Shown here: positions 10,241-21,589 of the stretch, piece by piece
Position numbering within the stretch: position 1 is the first letter of the stretch
Layout: each line of letters starts with the position of its first letter
Origin: Patagioenas fasciata
Taxonomy: Eukaryota > Chordata > Aves > Columbiformes > Columbidae
Reading direction: 5' to 3'
Assembly (NCBI RefSeq): GCF_037038585.1
Contig: NC_092525.1
Location: 1,466,969 to 1,530,968 of the forward strand
DNA length: 64,000 nucleotides
Notes under the pieces: model-generated
The model's input: the letters and a program-made list of their open reading frames with translations, nothing else
Database searches by the model: none
What the model was told of the DNA's origin: nothing
Translations under genes and position numbers: made by a program

Positions 10241-11089
10241 AGCAAGTATTTCTTGAGGAGGCACCCAAAGGGTCCGTGTTCTCTTTCAGGCAGATGCTAG
10301 CGCAAGATTGCAAATCATCTCACAGCTACCAGGAAGGTAAAAAATAACGTCTTGAAATGGGAAAGGAACAGGTATTGTTTCTCTTCATCACCTCCCTCAT
10401 TGCCACGTTATCAAGGTCTCCCGCAATGTTCCACAGGAAACTTGAAGCTTGGAATTCCTGGTATTCTGAACCTGGGCAAGAAAGGAAGAAAAGCATGAGA
10501 CTGATCATAAAGAGGGTGGCTGCTCGTAACATGGAAAGAGCAGTAACAAGGTAAAAAGATATCACTTTTCCTTAGAGAGCTCTCAAAGCTGCCTGTTAAG
10601 GACAAGAAAAACAAACTTGTGACGGACCATTACTTAAAATCCAAGGCCCAGGAAGCGATCTAATGTACATTGAAACGCGGGCCACGAGACAGTGGAAGTG
10701 CCACGAGCTGAGACTGAAGGGACAGAGGATGAATTTCCAAAGAAGTTTAGGTTTCGATGTCAAAACGGAAAATTCTACGTCATTAAAATATAATGCAAAA
10801 GTCAGTGTAAAATCAAGTAAGGCAACGACTCCAAATGAACTCCCAGGCGCTTCAGTCACTCAGCAGATCAAAAATGCGGATCATTTCTCACCTGCCCACC
10901 TCCCAAACCCCAGCCTATGTCCCCTGCTTCCAGCTTACCTGAGCCCAGATTAAAGGAGGATTTCAGAGGCCATGCCAAGTTCTGCTGCTCCTCGTTCGGG
11001 TTGCCAGTCTTCCTCCTCGCTCTGGAATTGCAGGTCAACCGCCTTCCTGTTCTTCTTTGATTGACGCTGAGCTGCCGCGTTACCCGCTG
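10241..11089. other. Unique stretch between cassette and minisatellite
   Basis: Small open frames occur on both strands. One on the minus strand (10326-10565) has a hydrophobic run, MLRAATLFMISLMLFFLS, that looks like a signal peptide, but nothing supports expression. A 20-bp block at 10579-10598 reappears inside the minisatellite at 12182-12201. Confidence 0.4.
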
Positions 11090-14000
11090 CCGTCTGAGCG
11101 GATCTCGGGGAGCCTCTGGAACCGCCAGAGCGCTCCCCCCACCAACATTCTCTTGCCTTGTTTTCGGGGTTCCTCTTCACCAGCTGAGGCGCCCTCCCAC
11201 CCCCCGCCGCCCTCTTACCTTTTTCTAGAGGTCTCTTGAGCCACCAGCAAGCTCCCCCGCACCTTCCCTCAGCGATCTTGGCCCGCCAGAGGCCTGCCCC
11301 TCGTCAGCCTCCTCCCCTTTTCCTGGGTGCTGCTTGAACCACTGGTGGGCTCCCCTCCACCATCCTCTCGTCCTTTGTAGGGGAGTCTCGTGACTCACCA
11401 GAGCGCTCTCCGCCGTTGCCTTGCTGGGGTTATTGACACCGCTTGACTTGCCAGAGTGCTCCCCCTCGCAGTTCTCTTGTTGGATTTCTTGGGACCTTTT
11501 GAACCATTGGAACAACGGGAATGCTCCCCCCCACTGTGACCTTGCCTTTCTTCAGTGCCATCTTGACGTGCTGGAGCACTTCCCCGCGCCGTCCTCTTGC
11601 CTTTTACTGGGGAGTCTCTTGAATATCCACAGCACTCCCCCCTGCCATCCTTTACCAGATTTTTTGACACTTCTTGACATCTCGGAGTGCTCTCACTCAC
11701 CCTTGTCTTGCCTATTTTCAGGGCGCTCCTGTCCCGCTGGATGCTCCTCCCTGCTGTCCTATTGCCAGATTGAGAATTCTCGACCTGTCCCAGCGCTACC
11801 CCACCGTCCTTCTGCCTTCTAACTGGGAAGTCACTTGAAGAACTGGAGCACTCCCCCCTGCTGTCCTCTTGCCTTTCTTCACTGAGATTTTGGCCTGCCA
11901 GAGCACTCCTCCCTGTTGTCCTCTCACTGGATTTCTTGGGACCTCTTGACCCACTGGGTTTCTCCTCCTGCTGTCCTTTTGCCTTTCTTTAGTACAATCT
12001 CAGCCTGCTGGAGCGCTCCCCCTCGCCGTCCTCCTGCTGGATTTCTTGGAACCTCTTGACCCCTTAGGGCGTTCCCCCTGCCACCCTCTTGTGGTTTTTG
12101 GGGGAGTCTTGTGATCAACCAGGCCGTTTCCCCCCACCATCCTCTTCCCCTTTTCCTGGGTGCTTCTTGATCCACCAGAGTGCTCTCAAAGCTGCCTGTT
12201 ACCATCCTCTAACCATTCTCTTGCCTTTTTTGGTGGAGTCTTGTGACTCACCGGAGCGTTCTCCACCATTGTCTTGCTGGATTTGTTGACATCGCTTGAC
12301 CTGCCGGAGCGCTCCCCCTCACAGTTCTCTTCCTGGATATCTTGGGACATTTTGAACCACTGGGGGGCTCCCACCCGCCATCCTCTTACCGCATTTATTG
12401 AGACGTCCTGATCTGCCAGAGCGTTCCCCCTCGCCGTCCTCTTGCTGGATTTCTTGGGATGCCTTAAACAACTGTGGGGCTCCCACCCACCATCCTCTAA
12501 CCGCATTTATCGAGATTTCCTGATCTGCTGGAGCGCTCCCCCTTGCCGTCCTCTTGCTGGATTTCTTGGGATCTCTTGGACCACTGGGGGGGCTCCCACC
12601 CCCCATCCTCTTACCGCATTTATTGAGACTTCCTGATCTGCTGGATTGCTCTCCCCCTGGCCTTCCTCTTGCACTTTTTTGGGGGAGTCTTCTTCACACA
12701 TCCGAGCGCTCTCCCTCACCCTTGTCTTGCCTCTAGTCAGGGCGCTCTTCTCCCGCTGGAACGCTCCTCCCCGCCATCCTATTGCCAGACTGAGAATTCT
12801 TGACCTGCCGCAGTCCTGCCCCGCCATGCTCCTGCCTTCTGCCTGGGAAGTCACTTGAAGAACTGGAGCGCTCTCCCCCGCTGTCCTCTTGCCTTTCCTC
12901 AGTGGGATTTTGGCCTGCTAAAGAGCTCCTCCCTGTCGTCCTCTTGCTGGATTTCTTGGGACTTCTTGACCCATTAGGGCGTTCCCCCTGCCACCCTCTT
13001 GTGGTTTTTGGGGGAGTCTTGTGACCAACCAGGCCGTTTCCCCCCACCATCCTCTTCCCCTTTTCCTGGGTGCTTCTTGATCCACCAGAGTGCTCCCCTG
13101 CACCATTCTTTTGCCTTTTTTGGGAGAGTCTTGTGACTCGCCGGAGAGTTCTCCACCATTGTCTTGCTGGATTTCTTGACATCGCTTGACCTGCCGGAGC
13201 GCTCCCCCTCGCAGTTCTCTTGCTGGATTTCTTGGGACGTCTTAAACAACTGAGGGGCTCACACCCACCATCCTCTAACTGCATTTATCGAGATTTCCTG
13301 ATCTGCCGGAGCGCTCGCCCCTGCTGTCCTCTTGCTGGGTTTCTTGGGACCTCTTGACCCACACGAGCTCTCCTCCCCACCGTCTTCTTGCCGGACTTAT
13401 TGAGACTTCTTGACCCGCCAGAGTGTTCCCCCTCATCATCCTCCTGCCTTTTTCTGGGGATTCTCTTCAACAACTGAAGAGCTCCCCCGCACTGTCCTCT
13501 TCCCTTTTTTCTGGGTGATTCGTGAATCACCGGTGAGCTTCTCCTTACCACCCTCTTGGGCTTTTTTCAGAGCAACCTTGACCCATCAGAGCACCCCCTC
13601 ACCGTCCTCTTGCCAGATGTACTGAGGGTTCTTCATCTGCCACAGCGCTCCCCCACGCCATCCTCTTGCTGGATTTCCTGGAACCTTGTGAACCACTGGG
13701 GGGCTCCCACCCACCATCCTTTTACCGCATTTATTGAGACGTCCTGATCTGCCAGAGCGCTCCCCCTTGCCGTCCTCTTGCTGGATTTCTTGGGATCTCT
13801 TGGACCACTGGGGGGGCTCCCACCCGCCATCCTCTTACCGCATTTATCGAGACTTCCTGATCTGCTGGAGCGCTCCCCCTCGCCGTCCTCTTGCTGGATT
13901 TCTTGGGTCCTCTTGACCCATTAGGGCGTTCCCCCTGCCACCCTCTTGTGTTTTCTGGGGGAGTCTTGTGACCAACCAGAGTGCTCCCCCCCACCATCTT

Positions 14001-14965
14001 CTTCCCCTTTTCCTGAGTGCTTCTTGATCCACCAGAGTGCTCCCCTGCACCATTCTCTTGCCTTTTTTGGGGGGAATCTTGTGATTCACCGGAGCGTTTT
14101 CCACCATTGTCTTGCTGGATTTCTTGACACCGCTTGACCTGTTGGAGCGCTCACCCTCACAGTTCTCTTGCTGGATATCTTGGGACCTCTTGAACCACTG
14201 GGGAGCTCCCACCTGCCACCTTCTTACCGCATTTATTGAGACTTCCTGATCTGCTGGATTGCTCTCCCCACCGGCCTTCCTCTTGCACTTTTTGGGGGAG
14301 TCTTCTTGACACGTCCGAGTGCTCTCCCTCACCCTCGTCTTGCCTCTAGTCAGGGCGCTCTTCTCCCGCTGGAACGCTCCTCCCCGCCATCCTATTGCCA
14401 GACTGAGAATTCTTGACCTGCCGCAGTCCTGCCCCGCCATGCTCCTGCCTTCTGCCTGGGAAGTCACTTGAAGAACTGGAGCGCTCTCCCCCGCTGTCCT
14501 CTTGCCTTTCCTCAGTGGGATTTTGGCCTGCTAAAGAGCTCCTCCCTGTCGTCCTCTTGCTGGATTTCTCGGTACCTCTTGACCCACTGGGTCTCTCCTC
14601 CTGCCGTCCTTTTGCCTTTCCTTAGTACATTCTTGGTCTGCTGGAGTGCTCCCCCCCACCATCCTCTTGCTGGATTTCTCGGGACCCCTTGTCCCATATA
14701 GGACATTCCCCGCCACCACCATCCTGGTGTGTTTTTTAGGAGAGTCTTGTGATCGACCAGAGCGCTCCCCCCTTGACATCCTCTTCCCCTTTTTCTGGGT
14801 GACTTTTGAACCACTGGTGAACTCTCCCCCATCATCCTCTTGCCACATATATTGAGACTTGTTGATCCGCCAGAGCGCTTCCCCCACTGTCCTCTTGCCA
14901 GATTTACTGATACCTCTTGTCCTGTCAGAGCGCTCCCTCTCGCAGTCCTCTTTGTTCAGTTTGTA
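11090..14965. repeat. 56-bp minisatellite, roughly 68 units
   Basis: The plus-strand consensus starts TCCTCTTGCTGGATTTCTTG and continues GGACCTCTTGACCCACCAGA then GCGCTCCCCC. Units are 54-58 bp and diverged, ending in CACCA-like or CGCCG-like trinucleotides. Higher-order structure is visible: 12724-12956 and 14337-14569 look identical over 233 bp at an offset of 1,613 bp. The minus strand of the consensus has no stop in any of its three frames, giving overlapping basic frames of up to 207 aa. No known repeat family was recognised. Confidence 0.85.
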
Positions 14966-15744
14966 GGGTAGGAGGGGGGATCTCTGATTACAGAAAGGTC
15001 CCTTTGTTCTAGGAGACATTCCCTTGCTCCATGCTTCAGGTTGCCCATCTTCCCTCTCATTTTCAATATGCACGTCCATCACCTTCCTCCTCTTCTTTCT
15101 TGATCCCTCGACTCCCGCATGAACTCAAATCCTCTTTCTTGATCACTCTTTCTCGTAAGTTCACAACCTTACTTTCCTTTCTTGCTTTCGCCTTTGTGAG
15201 CTGCTCCACCCAAACCGAAATGCCCTGAAGACAGAAATACACCCACCCCAAGCCCGTACAGTCACATAGGGGGTGAGTCCGCTCGCTGACGCATCCCCAC
15301 ATCCCACAGCAAGCCCACCTTGCCTTGGCCCCGGCCCCCCGCACAGGCCTTCCCACCAACCCAGCCCCTCCGTAGCAGCACAGTTTCCCAGCATGCACCC
15401 CACAAAGACTTTCTTTGCCAGTCACCCCTGGCACTTACAGCAACACACCACATCAGCATCAAGAGCCCTGGGAGTGGAGAGCTGGCCAGGCCCTCACCCC
15501 GGCAGGATCCTCTTCCCCCTCCTTTAGCTGATGGCAGACAGACAAGACACCTCCCAAGAGGTGTCCAGTCCTCTCTCTCAACCACTCATGAGTACAAAAG
15601 CCCAGCCTCTACTCACCCACCCCGCCTCCCAAAACCCCACCAGCAGCCCCTGGTCCCAGCTGAACAGCAGCCAGTGCTGAAGATCTGGCTCGTGTTGTCG
15701 GACACAACCTTCCCATGGATGTCTGGGCCCCTGAGCAGTTTCCA
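14966..15744. repeat. Cassette R2
   Basis: The order is a GATCTCTGATTACAG plus GGTCCCT head, a Lys-rich minus-strand block with two TTCTTTCTTGATC motifs, CTGCTCCACCC, CGTACAGTCACA, the GCCTTGGCCCCGG block, then a tail with ACAAAGACTTTCTTTGCCAG. It aligns end to end with R3 at a spacing near 780 bp. It is exon-like in composition, but no gene is recognised. Confidence 0.6.
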
Positions 15745-16572
15745 GGGGTGGGAGGGCGCAGTCCTGATTACAGGGAGGTCCCTGTCCCAAGGGGGACATT
15801 TTCTTCCTCCTCACTCCTGAGTCGCAGCTCCATCACCTTCCTCCTCTTCTTTCTTGATCCCTCCTGACTCGCAGCTCTACCACCGTCATCTTCTTTCTTG
15901 ATCCCTGTTGACTTGCAGATGCACTCCAATCCTCTTTCTTGATCGCTCTTCCTCGTAGGTTCACCACCTTCCTCTTCTTTCTTGCTTTCGCCTTTGCGAG
16001 CTGCTCCACCCGAACAGAGATGCACAGAAAACAAAAGTATACCCACCCCAGGCCCGTACAGTCACACGAGGGGGCGAGTCCGGTCGCTGACGCATCCCCA
16101 CACCCCACCACAAGGCCACCTTGCCTTGGCCCCGGCCCCCCGCACAGGCCTTCCCACCAACCCAGCCCCTCCGTAGCAGCACAGTTTCCCAGCATACACC
16201 CCACCACAAGTCCACCTTGCCTTGGCCCCGGCCCCCCGCACAGGCCTTCCCACCAACCCAGCCCCTCCGTAGCAGCACAGTTTCCCAGCATGCACCCCAC
16301 AAAGACTTTCTTTGCCAGTCACCCCTGGCACTTACAGCAACACACCACACCAGCATCAAGAGCCCTGGGAGTGGAGAGCTGGCCAGGCCCTCACCCCGGC
16401 AGGATCCTCTTCCCCCTCCTTTACCTGCTGGCAGACAGACACCTCCCAAGGGATGACCACCCTGCTCCCTTAACTGCTCCCAAGTCCAAGAGCCCAGCCC
16501 CTGCTCACCACCCCCACCTCCCAAAACACAGCCAACAGCCCCTGCTCCCATTTTACCACTTTACCCCCGAGC
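15745..16572. repeat. Cassette R3, with 96-bp internal duplication
   Basis: Same order as R2. The GCCTTGGCCCCGG block is doubled (16101-16196 and 16197-16292, period 96 bp). Near 16420 the minus strand has a donor-like CAGCAG then GTAAAG. The minus strand encodes Lys/Arg-rich peptides such as KKRRKVMELRLR, which could act as nuclear localisation signals only if translated. Confidence 0.6.
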
Positions 16573-16719
16573 ACGGTTTCTAGGGGTGGGAGGGGGACGC
16601 ACTAATCACAGATCGTTCCCTGTGCTTAAGGATACATTCTCCTTCTCGCTGGCTCAGCCTGCCCATCTTCCTCCTCACTCTTGACTCGTAGCTCCAATCC
16701 TCTTTCGTGATCGCTCTTC

Positions 16720-17075
16720 TGTGTCAGTACACGGAAGACCGGGCACATGAGAAACTGCAAGAGTCAACAGCATGAGAACAAGCATTAGTGGAAAAATACA
16801 AGAACAAAGGACTGTATGCTATGTGATACATCAAGGACAGAGGAGTTGATACAGGATTGATGCATCAAGGACAGAGGGACAGCTTGTGATAGACAAAAAA
16901 GGTGTTTATGGCAGTGACTTTGGTGGGAACACAAAACACATCACTTATGTAATGACTAACTTAGCTAATCAACAAATGCTTGAGCAAGCATCATAGCGAG
17001 TATAAACGCAAGCCTGATTTGTAATAAACATCTCTCATTGCACCTTAAAAGAGAGTCCGTACCGCATTCGCTACA
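16720..17075 (+). repeat. 5' LTR of the short provirus (356 bp)
   Basis: It runs TGTGTCAG... to ...TTCGCTACA. The TATA box is at 17001-17006 and the poly(A) signal AATAAA at 17023-17028. Confidence 0.85.
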
Positions 17076-17077
17076 AA

Positions 17078-17097
17078 TGGCGCCCTGGAACAGGGAC
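17078..17097 (+). other. Primer-binding site, tRNA-Lys type, with 2-bp insertion
   Basis: It reads TGGCGCCCTGGAACAGGGAC, which is the lysine primer site with two extra bases in the middle. Confidence 0.7.
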
Positions 17098-17219
17098 TTT
17101 CAGCGTGCCTATAAAGGCAGTAGCCGCTCTGGTAGCGAAGCCCAATCGAACCAGGAAACAGGACCGGGAACCAGGACAGTGCACGCCCACCACCAACGAA
17201 AGGTGAGCGATTGGGAACC

Positions 17220-17485
17220 ATGGGAGGGAAGTTATCCCTTAAGCAAAGACAAACCCTGGATGTCCTTCAACATGCGCTACAAACGCAAAATCAGGATGTA
17301 TCAGGGGTCTGATTGGTGAGTTTATTAGAATGGATTGCTAATCATGTGCTAGACTTTCCTACAACTGGTACATTTCAGTTGGAGACATGGCACAAAGATG
17401 AATGAGAATTATATGAACAGGTAACGACTGGAGATAAAGCTGCTTGCAAAATATTCATCTACTTGGGGAAAAATTATGACTACTA
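17220..17485 (+). pseudogene. gag: gag matrix fragment of the short provirus
   Basis: It begins ATG with MGGKLSLKQRQTLD, a myristoylation-type start. An in-frame TGA appears after about 30 codons, another stop occurs further on, and the matrix reading then breaks off at the deletion junction. Homologous to the gag at 8395-7938 on the other strand. Confidence 0.8.
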
Positions 17486-17699
17486 AGATACAGGATACAG
17501 GACTGATACATCAGGGACAGAGGGACAGCTTACTATAGAAAAAAATGCGTATATGGCAGTTACATCGCTCATGTCATGTCTAACTTAGCTAAAGAGCAAA
17601 TGCTTGAGCAAGCATCATAGCGAGTATAAATGCAAACCTGAGTTTGTAATAAATGTCTCTCATGGCACCTTACCGTGAGTCCACGCCAGATTCGCTACA
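17486..17699 (+). repeat. 3' LTR of the short provirus, 5'-truncated
   Basis: It lacks the first ~135 bp of U3. TATA box at 17625-17630, AATAAA at 17648-17653, and the end TTCGCTACA abuts the target duplication. Confidence 0.85.
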
Positions 17700-18939
17700 C
17701 TCTTCCTCATAGGTTCACCACCTTCCTCTCCTTCCTTGCTTTTCCTTTGCACGCTGCTCCACCTGAAGAGAAACACACAGAGGACTGAGCTACACCAGCC
17801 CAAGGGCACTACAATCAGACAGGGGCTGAGTCCGGGGGCTGACACCTCCCCACACCCCACAACGAGCCCACCTTGCCTTGGCCCCGGCCCCTCGCACATG
17901 CCTTAGAGATATCATAGCTCAGTACAAATCCCCACAGTCCTCACCTGCTGTTTGGTGCTTGCGGAGGGTCACACTCCCTGTGCCCCAGGGCACTGGCCCT
18001 ACACGGCCAAGCTCGGCAGCGGGACTGTCTGGAGCTGCCGCTGGCTGGTTCTCCAGCTTTAGGGTCACCCGCAGAAGCCCGCTCTCCTCAGCTCTGCACA
18101 CCCATCCAGTTGCGCCGCCCAGGCAAAGTCAGCTTCACCCTCTGCTCTACACCTCACCTGCAAACAACCAACTCTTCAACTGACAACTGTCCAAAACCCA
18201 CCGACAAACTCTCCACACCTCAGCCTTTCGTTTGCAACTGCTGCCTCTAGTGCATCTCACAGACAAGCCTTCAAAATCCCCTCATCCTGCAATAACACTC
18301 CAGCACTGATCACCTGCGGGAACAACTACCACAATACCATGCAAACACCAACCACTTCTGGCACGGAAATATCACTTTCTCCTCAAGATTCCACCCTACA
18401 CCAACTGCTGACAAACACACGCTGTCCTCACCAAAGCCAAACGCTGCAACAACCAGCGACAACTCAAATTTGCGTGGGCGGTGCAAAATTGCAGGGGTGA
18501 GCTAATGCAGAGCTGGGCTTGAAAGCTGCAGAGTGTACACCCTGTTGTTTAACGTGGCGAGTCACTCCCATTCTGCCTTCTCCCTGGGAGAAGCGCATGA
18601 GCAGAGGTTGCTTCAAGGCACGATGAGAACGGTTCGGTTCTCCGGGTCTCGGAGGCGAGAGTAATAAATGTGGTCTGTGTCGTGGCGCAGGAACTTCCCA
18701 TCCACTTGCTTCTCCATTCAGTCTGGTGCTGCAAGAGAGGGAGAGAAAGAAAAAGTTAGGACCGAGTTAACAACCTCATCATCCCTGACCCCTAACCTGC
18801 AGGAATCCTAGGAGGCCTGATATAAGTTTTGCTCATCTCCCTGTCTTTGCTGGAATACTTTACTGTATAAATTTCTGTCATCAACATTCTCTTAACCGAT
18901 CTGATGTGTTCATAGTTCCTAGCCCAGCATCCTTTCCTC

Positions 18940-19600
18940 AAAGTACCTCAGCATTTCCCTTTGAAACCACACCTTAGTGCCATCCCGTCCCAGAGCTACC
19001 TCAGCATTTCCCACTGCAGCCTCTGCGATGCCATCTCCTCCCTGAGGTACCTCAGCCTTTACCACCAAAACCTCTCTCCCTTCCGTCCTCTCCTTTAAGT
19101 CCCTCACCCTTTCCCGCCAAAGCCTCCCCCGATGTCATCACCTCCCTGAGGTACCTCAGCCTTTCTCGTCAAAGCCTCCCCCAATATCATCCCCTCCCTG
19201 AGGTACCTCAGCCATTCCCGTCAAAGCCTCCCCCGATATCATCCCCTTCCCGAGGTAGCTCAGCCTTTCCTGTCAAAACCTCCCCCGATATCATCCCCAC
19301 CCCGAGGTACCTCAGCCTTTCCTGTCAAAGCCTCCCCCGATATCATCCCCACCCCGAGGTACCTCAGCCTTTCCTGTCAAAGCCTCCCCCGATATCATCC
19401 CCTCCCCGAGGTACCTCAGCCTTTCCTGTCAAAACCTCCCCCGATATCATCCCCTTCCCGAGGTACCTCAGCCTTTCCTGTCAAAGCCTCCCCCGATATC
19501 ATCCCCACCCCGAGGTACCTCAGCCTTTCCTGTCAAAGCCTCCCCCGATATCATCCCCTCCCCGAGGTACCTCAGCTTTTCCCACCTAAGCTCCTCCCGC
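18940..19600. repeat. 52-bp minisatellite, about 13 units
   Basis: Each unit runs CCTCAGCCTTTCCTGTCAAA, then GCCTCCCCCGATATCATCCC, then CACCCCGAGGTA. Units on the left are diverged and those from 19150 are nearly identical. Unit junctions form the 12-bp palindrome TGAGGTACCTCA or a close variant, with a KpnI-type GGTACC centre. The array runs directly into CpG island 2. Confidence 0.85.
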
Positions 19601-20380
19601 GCCGTCCCGCCCTCAGGTTCCTCCGCCGCTCCCTCCGTTCCCGGCCCCCCCCGCCCCTCGCGCCCCCCCTTGGCGCTCCCGACCCGCCGCTGCCCCCTCC
19701 CGCTCGCTTTCCTCCCTCTGTCCTGTGTCACTACGGGGGCTCCCCCCTCCGCCCCACGGCCCCGCCCGAGCCCCGCGCAGCGCTCAGCGCGGGGCTCCCT
19801 TCCCTCACAGCCGCCCGCGTGTTTCCCCCTCGCCCCGGCCTGGGGCCGCGCTGTTGCGGCTGGCTGCCCCTCGCCTTCCTCCTTCCGAAACCAGCCCGTC
19901 TGTCACCCTCCAGCCTCGCCCCTCAGCCGGTCCCGGGCCGTCCCCGTCCAGTCTCCCCACTGTCCGCCCGCCCCTCGCTCACCGCCGGCCCCGCCATTCC
20001 TCCCGCGCTGCTCCAGCCGCCGCACCGCCGGCACGCGCTCCGCGGCCCGCGCACTTACGCAGCGTGTCCCCGCCCATCCCGCGCAGGAGCCAATCCCGTC
20101 CGCGTCCGCCACCGGGCTGCGCCCCCCCCCCCCGCCTCCGCGCCCGGCACTGGCCCCCCCTGCCCCTCGCCTCCCTTCCGGAGCCACCGGCGGCCGCAGA
20201 GCGGCGCTGTCCGCCCGCAGGGCGGGGCCGGGAGCTTTCAGGCTGCGTCTGCCCGGGACCGAGGGCTCTGCCGCCTGCCCGGGACAGCCCGGGACCGAGG
20301 GCTCCGCCGCTGCAGCCCGTTTCGTGCCGTTTGCACCCCTCAGGTTACACGGCTGCAGCCTTCCTGCTGGTTTAGCTCAC
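19600..20380. promoter_or_regulatory. CpG island 2
   Basis: Very GC-rich, with a CCAAT box near 20089 and GC boxes. Overlapping plus-strand open frames of 278, 216 and 208 aa in all three frames show that stop-poor composition, not coding, explains them. A minus-strand start candidate lies at 20077, where ATG-GGCGGGGACACGCTGC leads into a donor GTAAGT whose first base is 20058. The island could drive a minus-strand transcript through cassettes R4 to R1. Confidence 0.6.
20059..20380 (-). other. Candidate first exon in CpG island 2
   Basis: The exon end at 20059 is followed by GTAAGTGC, a near-consensus donor. The only nearby ATG (20077) would give a seven-residue N-terminus before splicing. 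Joining it to the R4 acceptor exon (18728) gives an early stop, while joining to the R1 version (10080) stays open. The 5' limit is arbitrary. Coding potential is not established. Confidence 0.25.
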
Positions 20381-21473
20381 ACACCTTTCTTCTTTCTAAC
20401 TGCACAGCAGTTCACACTCACAAAAGTTCGTGCTGGTTGGCATAAGAGTATCTGCATAAGAATTTACAAACATTACAAAGATATACCACAGACCACAGCT
20501 CTCTAAGCTTTCAAGTTAAAGTTCCATGTTTAAATAAAACAGACAATACCAGTAGAGCTGTGTACCTCTGTCGTCTTTGTTCAGAAAGAAGTGACAACAC
20601 CAGAAAACACATTGACAGCCAGTGCTTTGAACAGTGAAGGTGGGATCTACAAAAGTCTGATTAAACTAAACAGCCTCAGGTCTTTATCAAGCTGCAGATC
20701 TGCCAGGAATGCTGAAATGCAAGAGTTTACTCCTGCAATATTCCACGATGGAACAGCCACTTCATATCAAATATAATCTCAAAGTTCCAAACCAGTACAT
20801 TAAAAAGCTACCAGTAAGTATTAGAAGACCACTGCAAGATCTTATTGCTTTTTGAGTTAAATAATAATTTTTCAATAAACCAAAACCCAAACAGGTTCTC
20901 AAATCTGTTGCTTATCATCCTGTTCATTCATTAGCACTGCAGCAATCAGTTTTTATACAATGTGTCAACAGAGGCGTCTAAAAAACCCCAAACAAAACTT
21001 ATTCAAGTCCACGGACACCCCCGCCCTCCTTGCCCCCCCTCACCCTGAGCCCCACGATCACCACTTGGTGCGGGAGAGGAGCACAACTCGACAGACAGAA
21101 CCAGAAATCCGACTGCGGTAAGAAGGAAACATCGAGGTAGTTACAGCTTCCTTAAACATTCAAAATCTGATGTCTTCCAAAACAAAGCACATCATCCTCA
21201 TCATTTAAAAAGCAAAGTTGCTTTGTACGTCTCTGATCCTCACACCAGCTGAGTGGTTCTCAAGTCCGCTGAGCTCCACTGTGCAGCCACCCCCACGTCT
21301 GTGTCGCCTTGTCTGGAGTCCCCAGTCGCGGGACAGTGAGTGGGGTTGGACTCCAGTGATAAAGAAAAACACAAAGAGTCAAATTGGAAAAGTAATTAAA
21401 ACAGAAGATCTGAAAGCCAGTTTAATTTTAATAACTTATTTGTACACTGCTATAAGCATATGAAGTATGGGGG
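20381..21473. other. No recognised feature
   Basis: Moderate AT content with small open frames only. The C-terminal exons of MSH4 would be expected here if the relic were complete, but I could not recognise them. Confidence 0.4.
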
Positions 21474-21589
21474 TCACGAACTCTTGCTACCACATATGTG
21501 CCTTATTACAATAAGCACAGGAAACAAGGAAGTAGCATTCCTTCTATTTTTGATGTAATTATGAGCTAATACATCTCCTGAGATGGCTT

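Larger units (their letters stand above)
16714..17705 (+). mobile_element. Internally deleted ERVK-type provirus with 6-bp TSDs
   Basis: The element occupies 16720-17699 (980 bp), flanked by the target-site duplication CTCTTC at 16714-16719 and 17700-17705. It holds a 5' LTR, primer site, leader, about 265 bp of gag, and a 5'-truncated 3' LTR. The junction near 17486 joins matrix sequence directly to U3, so everything from mid-gag to env was deleted. The LTRs match the one at 8537-8880. It is non-autonomous and non-coding. Confidence 0.85.
16573..18830. repeat. Cassette R4, split by a provirus
   Basis: The head (16573-16719) matches R2 and R3. It is interrupted at CTCTTC by the provirus 16720-17699 and resumes at 17700. 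The remainder matches R1 at high identity down to about 18780. Removing the provirus and one CTCTTC copy restores the cassette alignment. A minus-strand acceptor like that of R1 ends at 18729. Confidence 0.65.

Noticed and set aside
11090-14965. CRISPR-like array
   Set aside because: Units diverge along their whole length with no constant repeat/unique spacer division, and the context is vertebrate. It is a minisatellite.
18940-19600. CRISPR-like array of 52-bp periods
   Set aside because: The full 52 bp repeats with no variable spacers.
19670-20506. 278-aa plus-strand open frame in CpG island 2
   Set aside because: All three plus frames are open over the same stretch, so composition and not coding is the likely cause.
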